A stretch of 62,171 nucleotides of DNA from Rhodanobacter sp. 67-28 (GTDB taxonomy: Bacteria; Pseudomonadota; Gammaproteobacteria; Xanthomonadales; Rhodanobacteraceae). Below are positions 40,593 to 50,987 of this stretch, in pieces. Made by a program: the position numbers and the translations under genes. The notes beneath the pieces were generated by a model that was given only the letters and a program-made list of their open reading frames with translations, ran no database searches and was not told the origin of the DNA. How positions within the stretch are numbered: the first letter of the stretch is position 1; every line of letters starts with the position of its first letter. The stretch is from the NCBI GenBank assembly GCA_001898415.1, contig MKTU01000041.1, positions 1-62,171 of the forward strand, written 5' to 3'.

Positions 40593-41705
40593 GTGTCCGC
40601 CGCCGCGACCACGATCGAGGCATCCGCGCGCCGCACCGACGCGGTGCGGTACTGGCTCAAGCGCCTGCACCGGTGGGTCGGCCTCAGCGTCGGGCTGGTC
40701 TACGCGCTGATCGCGCTCAGCGGCAGCGTGCTGGTGCTGCAGGGTCCGCTGCTGCGCCTGTTGCACCCGCCGCTGGCCGCGCATGCATTGCCCGATGCGG
40801 CGGCGCGCGCGGCCGTGCTGACGCGCATCACGCACGATTGGCCGTCCAGGGGACTGCGCAGCGCCGATCTCCCGACCGCCGAGTTGCCGGTATGGCAGCT
40901 GTATTTTTCCGACGGCTCACGGCGCTATCTCGATCCCTCCGACGGCAGCCTGCTGCTGACGCGCGCGCCCGGCAGCGACCTGTTGCTGACCTTGCGCGAC
41001 TGGCACACCCACCTGCTCGCCGGGAAGACCGGCGAAGCCGTGCTGGGCGTGTTCGGCTGGCTCACGCTGGGACTGCTGCTTTCCGGCGTGTGGCTGTGGT
41101 GGCCGGGCCGGCGGAACCTGAGCGGCAGCCTGCGCATCCATACGCAGCCACCGGCAAGGCGCTGGGTCAGCTGGCATCGCAGCATCGGCGCGCTCAGCCT
41201 GCCGTTGCTGCTGCTGGTGACCTTGACCGGCACCTTGATGGTCTACGGCGCGGGTACCCGACACGTCTTGCAGACGCTGTTCGCGGATGCGCCGGCCACG
41301 CCGACGCCGGCCCGCATCGCGCCGCGTCCGCAGGCGATCGACTGGGCGGCGGTGCTCGACGCCGCGCAACACGCGCTGCCGGGCGCCGAACTGCGCCGCA
41401 TCGCGCTGCCCTCGGCCAACGACGGCCGCGTGACGATCCGCGCACGGGCGCCGGGCGAATGGCACCCGGTCGGGCGCAGCCAGGTGTGGCTCGATCCCTA
41501 CCGGGCCCAGGTGCTGGGCGCCGTCGACGCCACCGCCGAGGGCACCGGCGCGCGCATCAGCAACGCGGTCTATCCGCTGCACGCCGGCAGCGTGGGCGGC
41601 CTGGCCGGAAAGCTGCTGGTGCTGCTGTGCGGCCTGCTGCCGCCATTCTTCCTGGTGACCGGGTTCCTGTTCTGGCGCACGCGCCAACGGCGCCACCGCC
41701 AGTAA
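40593..41705 (+). CDS. PepSY-associated transmembrane protein (iron-uptake reductase-like)
   Basis: A 370-residue inner-membrane protein of the PepSY_TM family (PiuB-like), with helices near residues 30-50, 140-160, 195-220 and 340-365 and periplasmic PepSY-like segments between. The conserved N-terminal LKRLHRWVGLSVGLVYALIALSG (quoted in part) contains the first His, and DWHTHLLAG and SWHRSIG carry further His typical of heme-binding members. It starts with GTG one base after the receptor stop. Such proteins are thought to reduce ferric siderophores; this is inferred from family and context. Confidence 0.85.
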   Translation: MSAAATTIEASARRTDAVRYWLKRLHRWVGLSVGLVYALIALSGSVLVLQGPLLRLLHPPLAAHALPDAAARAAVLTRITHDWPSRGLRSADLPTAELPVWQLYFSDGSRRYLDPSDGSLLLTRAPGSDLLLTLRDWHTHLLAGKTGEAVLGVFGWLTLGLLLSGVWLWWPGRRNLSGSLRIHTQPPARRWVSWHRSIGALSLPLLLLVTLTGTLMVYGAGTRHVLQTLFADAPATPTPARIAPRPQAIDWAAVLDAAQHALPGAELRRIALPSANDGRVTIRARAPGEWHPVGRSQVWLDPYRAQVLGAVDATAEGTGARISNAVYPLHAGSVGGLAGKLLVLLCGLLPPFFLVTGFLFWRTRQRRHRQ

Positions 41706-41748
41706 GCGATCCCGGAAGCCGTCGGCACGGCGGTTCCCGCGATTCACT

Positions 41749-41754
41749 TACAAT
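41749..41754 (+). promoter_or_regulatory. TACAAT -10-like element, 6 bases before dusB ATG
   Basis: TACAATGGGCGGATG: the hexamer, the six-base spacer and the start codon are identical to the arrangement before uup. It suggests a leaderless transcript. No clear -35. Confidence 0.4.
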
Positions 41755-41760
41755 GGGCGG

Positions 41761-42747
41761 ATGCAAATCGGCCCTTACCGCATCGACCCGCCGCTGGTGC
41801 TCGCCCCGATGGCGGGCGTCACCGACAAACCGTTCCGCCTGCTGTGCAAGCGGCTCGGCGCGGGTTTGGCCGTGTCCGAGATGACCAGCGCCGACCCGAC
41901 CCTGTGGCAGACGCGCAAGTCGCTGCGCCGGATGGACCACGCCGGCGAACCCGAACCGGTCAGCGTGCAGATCGCCGGCTACGATCCCGCGATGCTGGCC
42001 GAGGCGGCCCGCTTCAACGTCGCCAATGGCGCGCAGCTCATCGACATCAACATGGGTTGCCCGGCGAAGAAGGTGTGCAATGTGTGGTCCGGTTCCGCGC
42101 TGCTGCAGGACGAGCCGCTGGTGGCGCGTATCGTGAAGGCGGTGGTGGAGGCGGTGGACGTGCCGGTGACACTCAAGATCCGCACCGGCTGGAACCGCGA
42201 GAACAAGAATGCGCTGAACATCGCGCACATCGCCGAGGACGCCGGCATTGCCGCGCTGGCCGTGCACGGCCGGACCCGCGCCGACAAGTACGAGGGCGAG
42301 GCCGAGTACGCCACCATCGCCGCGGTGAAGGCAGCCGTGCGCATCCCGGTGCTGGCCAACGGCGACGTCTGCACGCCGCAGCAGGCGAAGCACGTGCTCG
42401 CCGTCACCGGCGCCGATGCCGTGATGATCGGCCGCGGCGCGCAGGGCCGGCCGTGGATCTTCCGCGAGATCGCCCACTACCTCGCCACCGGCGAACTGCT
42501 GCCCGAGCCCGAACCGGCCGAAGTCGCCGCGATCCTGCTCGGCCACCTCGAACACCTGCATGCCTTCTACGGCGAACCGGCCGGCGTGCGCATCGCGCGC
42601 AAGCACCTGGGCTGGTACGCGAAGGACCGTCCCGAGAACGCCGCGTTCCGGCAGGTGGTCAACCGCGCCGAGACGGCCAGCGAACAGTTGCGGCTCACCC
42701 GCGATTACTTCACCGCGCTGGCGAGCGGTCTGGCCATGGCGGCCTGA
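41761..42747 (+). CDS. dusB: tRNA-dihydrouridine synthase DusB
   Basis: DusB reduces specific uridines in the tRNA D loop with FMN and NADPH. The 328-residue TIM-barrel protein has the FMN-binding start LVLAPMAGVTDKPFR, the catalytic Cys in NMGCPAKKVC, KIRTGW, HGRTR and the phosphate-binding GRGAQGRPWIF motif. In many Proteobacteria dusB is followed by fis; here the next gene is convergent and no fis-like reading frame is present. Start at ATG 41761 immediately behind the TACAAT element. Confidence 0.94.
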   Translation: MQIGPYRIDPPLVLAPMAGVTDKPFRLLCKRLGAGLAVSEMTSADPTLWQTRKSLRRMDHAGEPEPVSVQIAGYDPAMLAEAARFNVANGAQLIDINMGCPAKKVCNVWSGSALLQDEPLVARIVKAVVEAVDVPVTLKIRTGWNRENKNALNIAHIAEDAGIAALAVHGRTRADKYEGEAEYATIAAVKAAVRIPVLANGDVCTPQQAKHVLAVTGADAVMIGRGAQGRPWIFREIAHYLATGELLPEPEPAEVAAILLGHLEHLHAFYGEPAGVRIARKHLGWYAKDRPENAAFRQVVNRAETASEQLRLTRDYFTALASGLAMAA

Positions 42748-42796
42748 GCGCGCAGGCAGTCACCGCGGCAGCTGTCCGCGCAAACCGCTGTCCATC

Positions 42797-44494
42797 TCAG
42801 GCCATCGCGCGTTCCAGATAACGCTGGCGCTTGCGCGGTCGCAGGCATTCCAGATCCACTTCGATCAGGCCATCGATGGAGCCGCTGAACTCCGGATCCA
42901 CGCCGAAAGCGAGGAAGCGCGCGCCGCCGGGTTCGCACAGTTCGGTGTACTGCTTGTACAGCGTCGGCACCGAGGTGCCGAGCCGGGCCAGCGCGGTTTT
43001 CATCGCCTCGAACGCGGCGGCGATGTCGAGTCCGTCGAAGGTCGGTGCCGGCGCCGCGAAGGCGAACGGCCGGCGCGCGCTGGCCAACGTCCGTTCGCTG
43101 CCGTAGAAACGCTGGTAGTAGCCGACCACCTGCTCGCTGGCACGCCGCGGCAACGCCGCGCTGATCGACACCGCACCGTAGAGGTAGCGCACGCCCGGGT
43201 GGCGCCGCAGGTAGGCGCCGATGCCTTGCCACAGGTAATCGAGGCTGCGGCTGCCCCAGTAATCCGGCACCACGAAGCTGCGACCCAGCTCCAGCCCGGC
43301 GGCCAGCCGCGGCACGGCCGCGTCGGCGTAGCGGAACAGCGAGGCGGTGTACAGGCCGGCCAGTCCGGCGCGGGCCAGCGCCTCGGCGCCGCGCATCACG
43401 CGGTAGGCGCCGGCGATGCGGCCGGCCTGCGCGTCCCACACCAGGATGTGGTCGTAACTGGCGTCGTAGCGGTCGAGGTCGCGGCTGCAGCCGGTGCCCT
43501 CGCCGACCTGGCGGAAGGTCAGCTCGCGCAGGCGGCCGATCTCCTGCAGCAGCGGCGAACCGCCGGCATTGCGCGCCAGGCGGATCTGCTTGCCGTCGCT
43601 GGTGGCGCCGAGCAGCTCGGTCGCGTCCACGGCGCGCGCCAGTTCGCGCGCGCCGATGGCCGGCGCCAGCGGCAACGGGCCCACGGGTGCGGGCGTTTCC
43701 GCGCGGCCGGCGGCATCCAGCGCGTGGCGGACGCGCCGCACGGCCGCGTGCTCGCCTTCGCTCTCGCCGATCGTCAGCAAGTCGCCCACGTGCAGGTGCA
43801 GCGGACGGCGGTGGCGGGTTAACATCTCGCGCGCCAGCAGCGCCGCCGATGCCGGCCGGCACAGCGCCGACATGCCGTAGAACAGCGCGGAATTGCGCGC
43901 CTCGACACGCACCGGCAATACCGGCGCCGACGCACGCCGCGCAAAACGCAGGAAGCCGGCGCGCCAGCGGCCGTCGCGCACGCCGCGCAAACCCAGCCGC
44001 GACACCTCGCCGGCGGGAAACACGATCACGCATTCGCCCCGGCGCAAGGCACGTTCGACCCGGCGCAACTCGACCACGCCGGCGGCGCCGCCGAACACGC
44101 GCACCGGCAGCAGCAGTTCCGCCAGCGGTTCCACCAGCGCCAGCACCTCGTTGGCAAGCACCCGCACGTCGCGCCGCACGCGTCCCACCATGTCCAGCAG
44201 GGCCAGCGCATCGAGCGCGCCGCAGGGATGGTTGGCGACCACCAGCAGCGCCCCGTGCGCGGGTATGCGCGCCAACGCGGCGGTGTCGACCTCATGGCGC
44301 GGTTCCAGTTCGCGCAAGGCAGCCGCGACGAAGGCCAGTCCGCGCAGCTGCGCATGTTCGGCATGGAACGCCTCGATCCGGTCGAGACCCGACCAGCGCG
44401 CCCACCGCCGCAGCAAGGTCGCCGAGAGGCGCCCGCGCCGACCGCGAAACCAGTGCGGATAACGCTGCCGCAAACGCTGCTCGATGGCTTGCAT
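42797..44494 (-). CDS. Two-domain acyltransferase, OlsF-like (ornithine lipid synthase candidate)
   Basis: A 565-residue fusion of an N-terminal lysophospholipid-type O-acyltransferase (about 40-300; NHPCGALDAL at 88-97 and FPAGEVSRLG) with a C-terminal GNAT-like domain resembling OlsB/hemolysin-type N-acyltransferase (about 330-560; LGRSFVVPDYWGSRSLDYLW, YLYGAVSIS). OlsF enzymes with this order make ornithine lipids in one protein. The start at 44494 begins the conserved acyltransferase. It faces dusB and is divergent from the channel gene. Substrate (ornithine or another amine) is inferred from architecture. Confidence 0.75.
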   Translation of the reverse strand: MQAIEQRLRQRYPHWFRGRRGRLSATLLRRWARWSGLDRIEAFHAEHAQLRGLAFVAAALRELEPRHEVDTAALARIPAHGALLVVANHPCGALDALALLDMVGRVRRDVRVLANEVLALVEPLAELLLPVRVFGGAAGVVELRRVERALRRGECVIVFPAGEVSRLGLRGVRDGRWRAGFLRFARRASAPVLPVRVEARNSALFYGMSALCRPASAALLAREMLTRHRRPLHLHVGDLLTIGESEGEHAAVRRVRHALDAAGRAETPAPVGPLPLAPAIGARELARAVDATELLGATSDGKQIRLARNAGGSPLLQEIGRLRELTFRQVGEGTGCSRDLDRYDASYDHILVWDAQAGRIAGAYRVMRGAEALARAGLAGLYTASLFRYADAAVPRLAAGLELGRSFVVPDYWGSRSLDYLWQGIGAYLRRHPGVRYLYGAVSISAALPRRASEQVVGYYQRFYGSERTLASARRPFAFAAPAPTFDGLDIAAAFEAMKTALARLGTSVPTLYKQYTELCEPGGARFLAFGVDPEFSGSIDGLIEVDLECLRPRKRQRYLERAMA

Positions 44495-44672
44495 GTCACG
44501 CCCCTCGCGTTGGCCTGACGCCAGCTTGCGGAGCTTCGGCGACACCACGATTGCCCCGCTGCGACAGCGGCGTGACAGCCGTGGCGTCGACCCACTCCGC
44601 CACGACACGCAGGCCATGCCTGCGTTAGGCTCGGGATTGCCGTGCCCGCATCCGGACGTCCGAGGAGTACCG

Positions 44673-45827
44673 ATGAGAAAACACCTGTGGCCGCTGTGCC
44701 TGCTTTCCCTGCTGGCGCTGATGTCCGTCAGCGGAGTCCGCGCTGCCGGCCAGACCATCAAGGTCTACCCGATCGCCGCCGGTACCGCCGCGACGGTGAC
44801 GCCGGCCACCGAGCTCAAGCGGGCGAACCAGCCACTGCTGGTCGGGGTGAAGGTGGCGCCGCCGTTCGTGATCGAGGACCACGGCCACTACAGCGGCCTG
44901 GCGATCGACCTGTGGCAGGAGATCGCCGCCGACCACGGCTGGAAATACGTCTACCGGCCCTACGACCTGGACGGCCTGCTGCAGGCGGTCAGCGACAGCA
45001 AGGTGGACGTGGCGCTGGGCGCGATCACCGCCACCGCCGCGCGCGAACAGCGGATGGATTTCGCCCACCCGATCACCAGCTCGGGCCTGGCCGTGGCGGT
45101 GCGCGGCGGGCAGACCGCCGGCTGGCTGGCGGTGGCGCGGGCACTGGTGTCGCCGGCCTTCCTCAAGGTGATCGGCTCGCTGACGCTGCTGTTGCTGGTG
45201 GTCGGCTTCCTGGTCTGGCTGCTCGAACACAAACGCAACCCGGAGCAGTTCGGCGGCAGCCGCCGCCAAGGCATCTTCTCCGGCTTCTGGTGGGCGATGG
45301 TGACGATGACCACGGTCGGCTATGGCGACACCGCGCCGCGCACGGTCGGCGGACGCATCATCGGCCTGGTGTGGATGCTGGCCGCGCTGCTCATCGTGTC
45401 GTTCTTCACCGCGGCGATCACCAGCGCGCTGACCGTCGGCCAGCTCAGCGAGCGCATTCGCAGCGCCGCCGACCTGGGCGGCATGCGCATCGCCAGCGTG
45501 CCGGACAGCACCAGCGCCAGCTGGCTCGACCGCGAGCAATTCGACTACGCCAAGGCCCGCGACGTCGATGCCGCGCTGGCGGAGCTGGCCGCCGGCCGCG
45601 TCGACGCCGTGGTCTACGACGAACCCCTGTTGCGCTGGAACATCCGCCGGCACTTCCGCGGTCAGCTGAAGGTGCTGCCACTGCTGCTGGAGCGGCAGGA
45701 CTATGCTTTCGCCCTGCCCACCGGCAGCCGCCTGCGCGAACCGATCGACACCTCGCTGCTGCAGCGGATCAACGCGCCGGACTGGCCGCAGCGGCTGGAC
45801 AAGGCCTTCGGCGCGACCGGCCAGTGA
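44673..45827 (+). CDS. Ligand-gated potassium channel, GluR0-like prokaryotic glutamate receptor
   Basis: A 384-residue protein with signal peptide (1-25), a split amino-acid-binding domain and a pore inserted between the lobes: S1 about 52-145, M1 163-185, re-entrant loop with potassium filter T213-T-V-G-Y-G-D219, M2 about 228-250, S2 about 260-380. Ligand-contact candidates are R124 in TAAREQRMDF (S1) and the acidic pair in VVYDEPLLRW (S2). The layout matches Synechocystis GluR0 (397 aa) and differs from animal receptors in lacking M3 and in keeping a K+ filter. ATG 44673 has GAGGAG upstream. Ligand unknown. Confidence 0.88.
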   Translation: MRKHLWPLCLLSLLALMSVSGVRAAGQTIKVYPIAAGTAATVTPATELKRANQPLLVGVKVAPPFVIEDHGHYSGLAIDLWQEIAADHGWKYVYRPYDLDGLLQAVSDSKVDVALGAITATAAREQRMDFAHPITSSGLAVAVRGGQTAGWLAVARALVSPAFLKVIGSLTLLLLVVGFLVWLLEHKRNPEQFGGSRRQGIFSGFWWAMVTMTTVGYGDTAPRTVGGRIIGLVWMLAALLIVSFFTAAITSALTVGQLSERIRSAADLGGMRIASVPDSTSASWLDREQFDYAKARDVDAALAELAAGRVDAVVYDEPLLRWNIRRHFRGQLKVLPLLLERQDYAFALPTGSRLREPIDTSLLQRINAPDWPQRLDKAFGATGQ

Positions 45828-45990
45828 ACGGGCCAACGCGCGGCGCCAACCCGTTCGGCCGTCCATACGGCTGAACGGAAACCCACCCCCGCCGCGCCCC
45901 GCGGACGGGGAGGCTGCAAAGTCGAAGTGGTCGATGTATCATGCCCGACCTCTTTTATCTTTCTATCCGTACAAAGGGATATAAACCGCG

Positions 45991-47187
45991 ATGTCCAACT
46001 ACCTGTTCACCTCCGAATCGGTCTCCGAAGGCCATCCGGACAAGGTCGCCGACCAGATCTCCGACGCCGTGCTGGACGCGATCATCGCGCAGGACCCGCG
46101 CGCCCGCGTGGCCTGCGAAACCATGGTCAAGACCGGCGTGGCGATCGTCGCCGGCGAAATCACCACTGGCGCCTGGATCGACCTCGAGGCGATCACCCGC
46201 AAGGTGATCCTCGACATCGGCTACGACTCCAGCCACGTCGGCTTCGACGGCGCCACCTGCGGCGTGATCAACCTGATCGGCAAGCAGTCGCCGGACATCA
46301 ACCAGGGCGTGGACCGCAAGAACCCCGAAGACCAGGGCGCCGGCGACCAGGGCCTGATGTTCGGCTACGCCACCAACGAGACCAAGGATTTCATGCCGGC
46401 GGCGATCTACTACTCGCACCGGCTGGTCGAGCAGCAGGCGAAGATCCGCAAGCGGAAGAACTCGCCGCTGCCGTGGCTGCGCCCGGACGCCAAGAGCCAG
46501 GTCACCCTGCGCTACGAGAACGGCGTGGCCACCGCGATCGACGCCGTGGTGCTGTCGACCCAGCATGACCCGTCGGTGAAGCAGAAGGACCTGATCGAAG
46601 CGGTGCGCGAGCACATCCTCAAGCCCGTGCTGCCGGCCAAGCTGATGCACAAGGCCACCAAGATCCACATCAACCCGACCGGCAAGTTCGTCATCGGCGG
46701 CCCGGTGGGCGACTGCGGCCTGACCGGCCGCAAGATCATCGTGGACACCTACGGCGGCTGGGCCCGCCACGGCGGCGGCGCGTTCTCCGGCAAGGACCCG
46801 TCCAAGGTCGACCGCTCGGCCGCCTACGCCGCGCGTTACGTGGCCAAGAACATCGTCGCCGCCGGCATCGCCGACCGCTGCGAGGTGCAGGTGAGCTACG
46901 CGATCGGCGTGGCGCATCCGACCTCGATCTCGGTCACCACCTTCGGCACCGGCAAGATCAGCGACGAGAAGATCGAGAAGCTGATCCGCAAGCACTTCGA
47001 CCTGCGTCCGTACGGCATCCTGCAGATGCTCGACCTGATCCACCCGATGTACCAGCAGACCGCCAGCTACGGCCACTTCGGCCGCACCCCGCAGCTGGTC
47101 AAGGACGCCAACGGCAAGTCCTACACCACCTTCTCGTGGGAAAAGACCGACCGCGCCGAGGCGCTGCGCAAGGACGCGAAGCTGTAG
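45991..47187 (+). CDS. metK: S-adenosylmethionine synthase
   Basis: MetK makes SAM from methionine and ATP and feeds the many methyltransferases in this window (RsmA, RsmH, RsmI). The 398-residue product has [28 protein letters not shown], the conserved [18 protein letters not shown] segment and the GHFGR C-terminal motif. An AAAGGGAT ribosome-binding site lies 10 bases upstream of ATG 45991. The 163-base leader shows no recognisable SAM riboswitch. Together with the riboswitch-controlled ahcY it encodes two steps of the activated methyl cycle. Confidence 0.97.
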   Translation: MSNYLFTSESVSEGHPDKVADQISDAVLDAIIAQDPRARVACETMVKTGVAIVAGEITTGAWIDLEAITRKVILDIGYDSSHVGFDGATCGVINLIGKQSPDINQGVDRKNPEDQGAGDQGLMFGYATNETKDFMPAAIYYSHRLVEQQAKIRKRKNSPLPWLRPDAKSQVTLRYENGVATAIDAVVLSTQHDPSVKQKDLIEAVREHILKPVLPAKLMHKATKIHINPTGKFVIGGPVGDCGLTGRKIIVDTYGGWARHGGGAFSGKDPSKVDRSAAYAARYVAKNIVAAGIADRCEVQVSYAIGVAHPTSISVTTFGTGKISDEKIEKLIRKHFDLRPYGILQMLDLIHPMYQQTASYGHFGRTPQLVKDANGKSYTTFSWEKTDRAEALRKDAKL

Positions 47188-47215
47188 GAGCGCATCTTGT
47201 GCGCGAACACCGCGC
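47186..47215. repeat. Single REP-like unit, family C
   Basis: GTAGGAGCGCATCTTGTGCG begins at the metK stop codon and contains the short palindrome GCGCATCTTGTGCGC. It resembles the GTAGGAGC-type REP units of Pseudomonas and Xanthomonas relatives. A degraded start of such a unit also follows the GIY-YIG gene near 50973. Confidence 0.6.
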
Positions 47216-47219
47216 ACCG

Positions 47220-47256
47220 AAAAAAACGGGCCGCCTCGCGCGGCCCGTTTCGTTTT
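47220..47256 (+). terminator. Intrinsic terminator of metK
   Basis: An 11-bp perfect stem (AAACGGGCCGC at 47224-47234 with GCGGCCCGTTT at 47240-47250) is followed by CGTTTT. An A-run before the stem means it could also work on the other strand. Confidence 0.9.
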
Positions 47257-47431
47257 GCCGTCGTACGCCTCACCGTCCCGGGACACGACGCGCGCCAGCG
47301 CAATCATCGCTGATTTCTTTGCCACCGCGGGCAGCATTGCCCTACGCCCATCCGCGCGCCGCACCGATTCCACGCCCGTTCCGCCGGACTCATGCTGAAC
47401 TTTTCACCAATGCAGATCGCAAGGAAGCCGC

Positions 47432-48016
47432 ATGCCTTCAGTCCCGCGCCGCCACCATCCCTTTGCCCTGACTGCCGTGCTTCTGCTGGCGCTGGCACCC
47501 CCGCTCGTTGCGGCGCAGACCGGGCAAATGGAAGGCGAGAACCTGCTGATGTCGCTCCCCGACGGCTTCGTTCCCGCCTACCACAATCAAAAGGGTTCCG
47601 TGGCGATCTCCGAGATGATCCCCAGCGGCGAGACGCTCGATCACTGGAGCGAGATCCATACGATGCTCGTCCTCTACGGCGGCGGTAACCTGCCGATCGA
47701 TGCCTATGTCGAGCGCGTGGGGCAAAGCTTCCGCAAGGATTGCGACATGGCCGACACGGTTCCGATCGCCAGTGGCACCGAGAACGGCTACAAGTTCGCG
47801 TTCTGGCTGCAGACCTGCTCGTACTTCGACCGGAAGAAGCCGCCGGAAACCACCTGGTTCAAGATGATCAACGGCAACGACAGCAGTTATGTCGTGCAGC
47901 ACGCGGTGCATGCCGAGCCGACCACGGAGCAGACCGTGCGCTGGGCCCGGTACTTCGCCACGGTCAAGGTTTGCGACTCGCGCATTCCCGACCGGGCTTG
48001 CCCGCACGTCCAATAG
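47432..48016 (+). CDS. Secreted protein of unknown function
   Basis: A 194-residue protein with a Sec signal peptide (FALTAVLLLALAPPLVAAQ, cleavage about residue 29). The mature part has four Cys (KDCDM, LQTCSYF, KVCDSR, RACPHV), which suggests two disulfides, and a central segment SLPDGFVPAYHNQKGSVAI. No enzyme motif is visible and I do not recognise the family. It stands alone between the metK terminator and uup, with no clear partner. The ATG at 47432 gives a regular signal peptide. Confidence 0.7.
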   Translation: MPSVPRRHHPFALTAVLLLALAPPLVAAQTGQMEGENLLMSLPDGFVPAYHNQKGSVAISEMIPSGETLDHWSEIHTMLVLYGGGNLPIDAYVERVGQSFRKDCDMADTVPIASGTENGYKFAFWLQTCSYFDRKKPPETTWFKMINGNDSSYVVQHAVHAEPTTEQTVRWARYFATVKVCDSRIPDRACPHVQ

Positions 48017-48059
48017 CCGGCTCGGGCGCCGCCGGTCACGCCGCAACGTCGCTGCCAAG

Positions 48060-48065
48060 TACAAT
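48060..48065 (+). promoter_or_regulatory. TACAAT -10-like element, 6 bases before uup ATG
   Basis: TACAATGGGCGGATG again, identical through the start codon to the dusB arrangement. It suggests a leaderless transcript. Confidence 0.4.
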
Positions 48066-48071
48066 GGGCGG

Positions 48072-49934
<1,863 letters not shown>

Positions 49935-49936
49935 GC

Positions 49937-50020
49937 GAAGCAGGAGTGAGCGCAGAGCAGAGACCTCCCGCTCATGTGCTTTCTCTCGTTTCTCACGCCT
50001 CTCCACTCACTTCTCGCCCT
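49937..50020. repeat. Inverted repeat element, family B, copy 3
   Basis: A diverged copy: left arm around 49937-49965 (GCAGGAGTGAGCGCAGAG) and right arm around 49985-50015 (TCTCACGCCTCTCCACTCAC). It starts just after the uup stop, as B1 and B2 start at the ends of pdxA and apaH. Confidence 0.65.
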
Positions 50021-50066
50021 TCCTCCCGGCGTATCATTCGGGGATCTTTCCCACGGACTGCCACGC

Positions 50067-50696
50067 ATGTACACGCTCTACTACGCCCCGGGTTCGGCCA
50101 ACCTGCTGGTGCACCTCGCCCTGCTCGAAATCGGTGCCCCGCACGAGCTCAAGCGCATCGATCTCGACAAGGGCGAACAGCGCAGCGCCGCGTACCTGGC
50201 GATCAACCCGAATGGCGTGGTGCCCACCCTGCTGGTCGACGGCCAACCGCACGGCGAGGCGGCAGCGCTTGCCTTGCTGCTGGCCGAGAGGCATCCCGAG
50301 GCGGCACTGGCGCCCGTCCCCGGCAGCGCGCAGCGCGCCGACTACCTGCAATGGATGCTGTACTTCGCCAACAACCTGCAGCCACTGTTCCGCCAGTGGT
50401 TCTACCCCGGCGAACACCTGGCCGACGGTGCCGACACGATCAAGCAGGCCGCCCGCGCCGGCATCGAAAAATGCTGGACGAAGATCGACGCCCATCTCGC
50501 CGCGCATGGCCCGTACATGCTCGGCGACCGCTTCAGCATGGTCGACCTCTACGCCCTGATGCTGATGCGCTGGTCGCGCAACATGCCCAAGCCCGCCACC
50601 GAATGGCCGCAGCTGGCCGCACTGGCCACGCGCCTGAAGGCACGGCCGTCGTGGAAACAGGTCTGCGATGCCGAGGGCCTGATCGAGTGGGCCTGA
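50067..50696 (+). CDS. Glutathione S-transferase family protein
   Basis: A 209-residue cytosolic GST. The N-terminal thioredoxin-fold domain (1-80) has MYTLYYAPGSANLLVHLAL, with Tyr/Ser candidates for glutathione activation, and the cis-Pro glutathione-binding motif GVVPTLLVDG; the C-terminal all-helical domain includes MLGDRFSMVDLYALML, the N-capping box. It resembles beta-class bacterial GSTs. Substrate is unknown. The ATG at 50067 is favoured over upstream codons, which lie in repeat B3. The GIY-YIG gene follows by 4 bases. Confidence 0.88.
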   Translation: MYTLYYAPGSANLLVHLALLEIGAPHELKRIDLDKGEQRSAAYLAINPNGVVPTLLVDGQPHGEAAALALLLAERHPEAALAPVPGSAQRADYLQWMLYFANNLQPLFRQWFYPGEHLADGADTIKQAARAGIEKCWTKIDAHLAAHGPYMLGDRFSMVDLYALMLMRWSRNMPKPATEWPQLAALATRLKARPSWKQVCDAEGLIEWA

Positions 50697-50700
50697 GTCC

Positions 50701-50976
50701 ATGAGCGACGCCCCCGGCACGGACGCCTGGGCCGTCTACCTGCTCGAATGCGCCGACGGCCGCGTCTACACCGGCATCGCCCGCGACCCCGAACAACGCT
50801 ACGCGAAACATCTCGCCGGCAAGGGCGCCCGCTTCACCCGGTCCAACCCGCCGAAGCGATTGCTGGGCTGGGTCTGGGTCACCGACCACGGCGACGCATT
50901 GCGACTGGAAATGGCGTGGAAGAAGCTGCCGCGCGCCCAACGCATCGCAGCGCTGCAGGCGAGTCTGGAATCGTAG
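50701..50976 (+). CDS. GIY-YIG nuclease-family protein (UPF0213/YhbQ-like)
   Basis: A 91-residue single-domain protein with the GIY-YIG fold: VYLLECADGRVYTGIARDPEQR supplies the VYLL and YTGI strands with the conserved Tyr and Arg, followed by the HLAGKGARFTRSNPPKRLL segment. Length and sequence match the small UPF0213 family, whose members have been linked to DNA repair or remain uncharacterised. It starts 4 bases after gst and is convergent with the ppc remnant. Confidence 0.9.
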   Translation: MSDAPGTDAWAVYLLECADGRVYTGIARDPEQRYAKHLAGKGARFTRSNPPKRLLGWVWVTDHGDALRLEMAWKKLPRAQRIAALQASLES

Positions 50977-50987
50977 GAGCGCCGCGC

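Noticed and set aside
45828..45990. SAM riboswitch in front of metK
   Set aside because: No conserved SAM-I, SAM-II or SAM-IV core could be matched in the 163-base leader.
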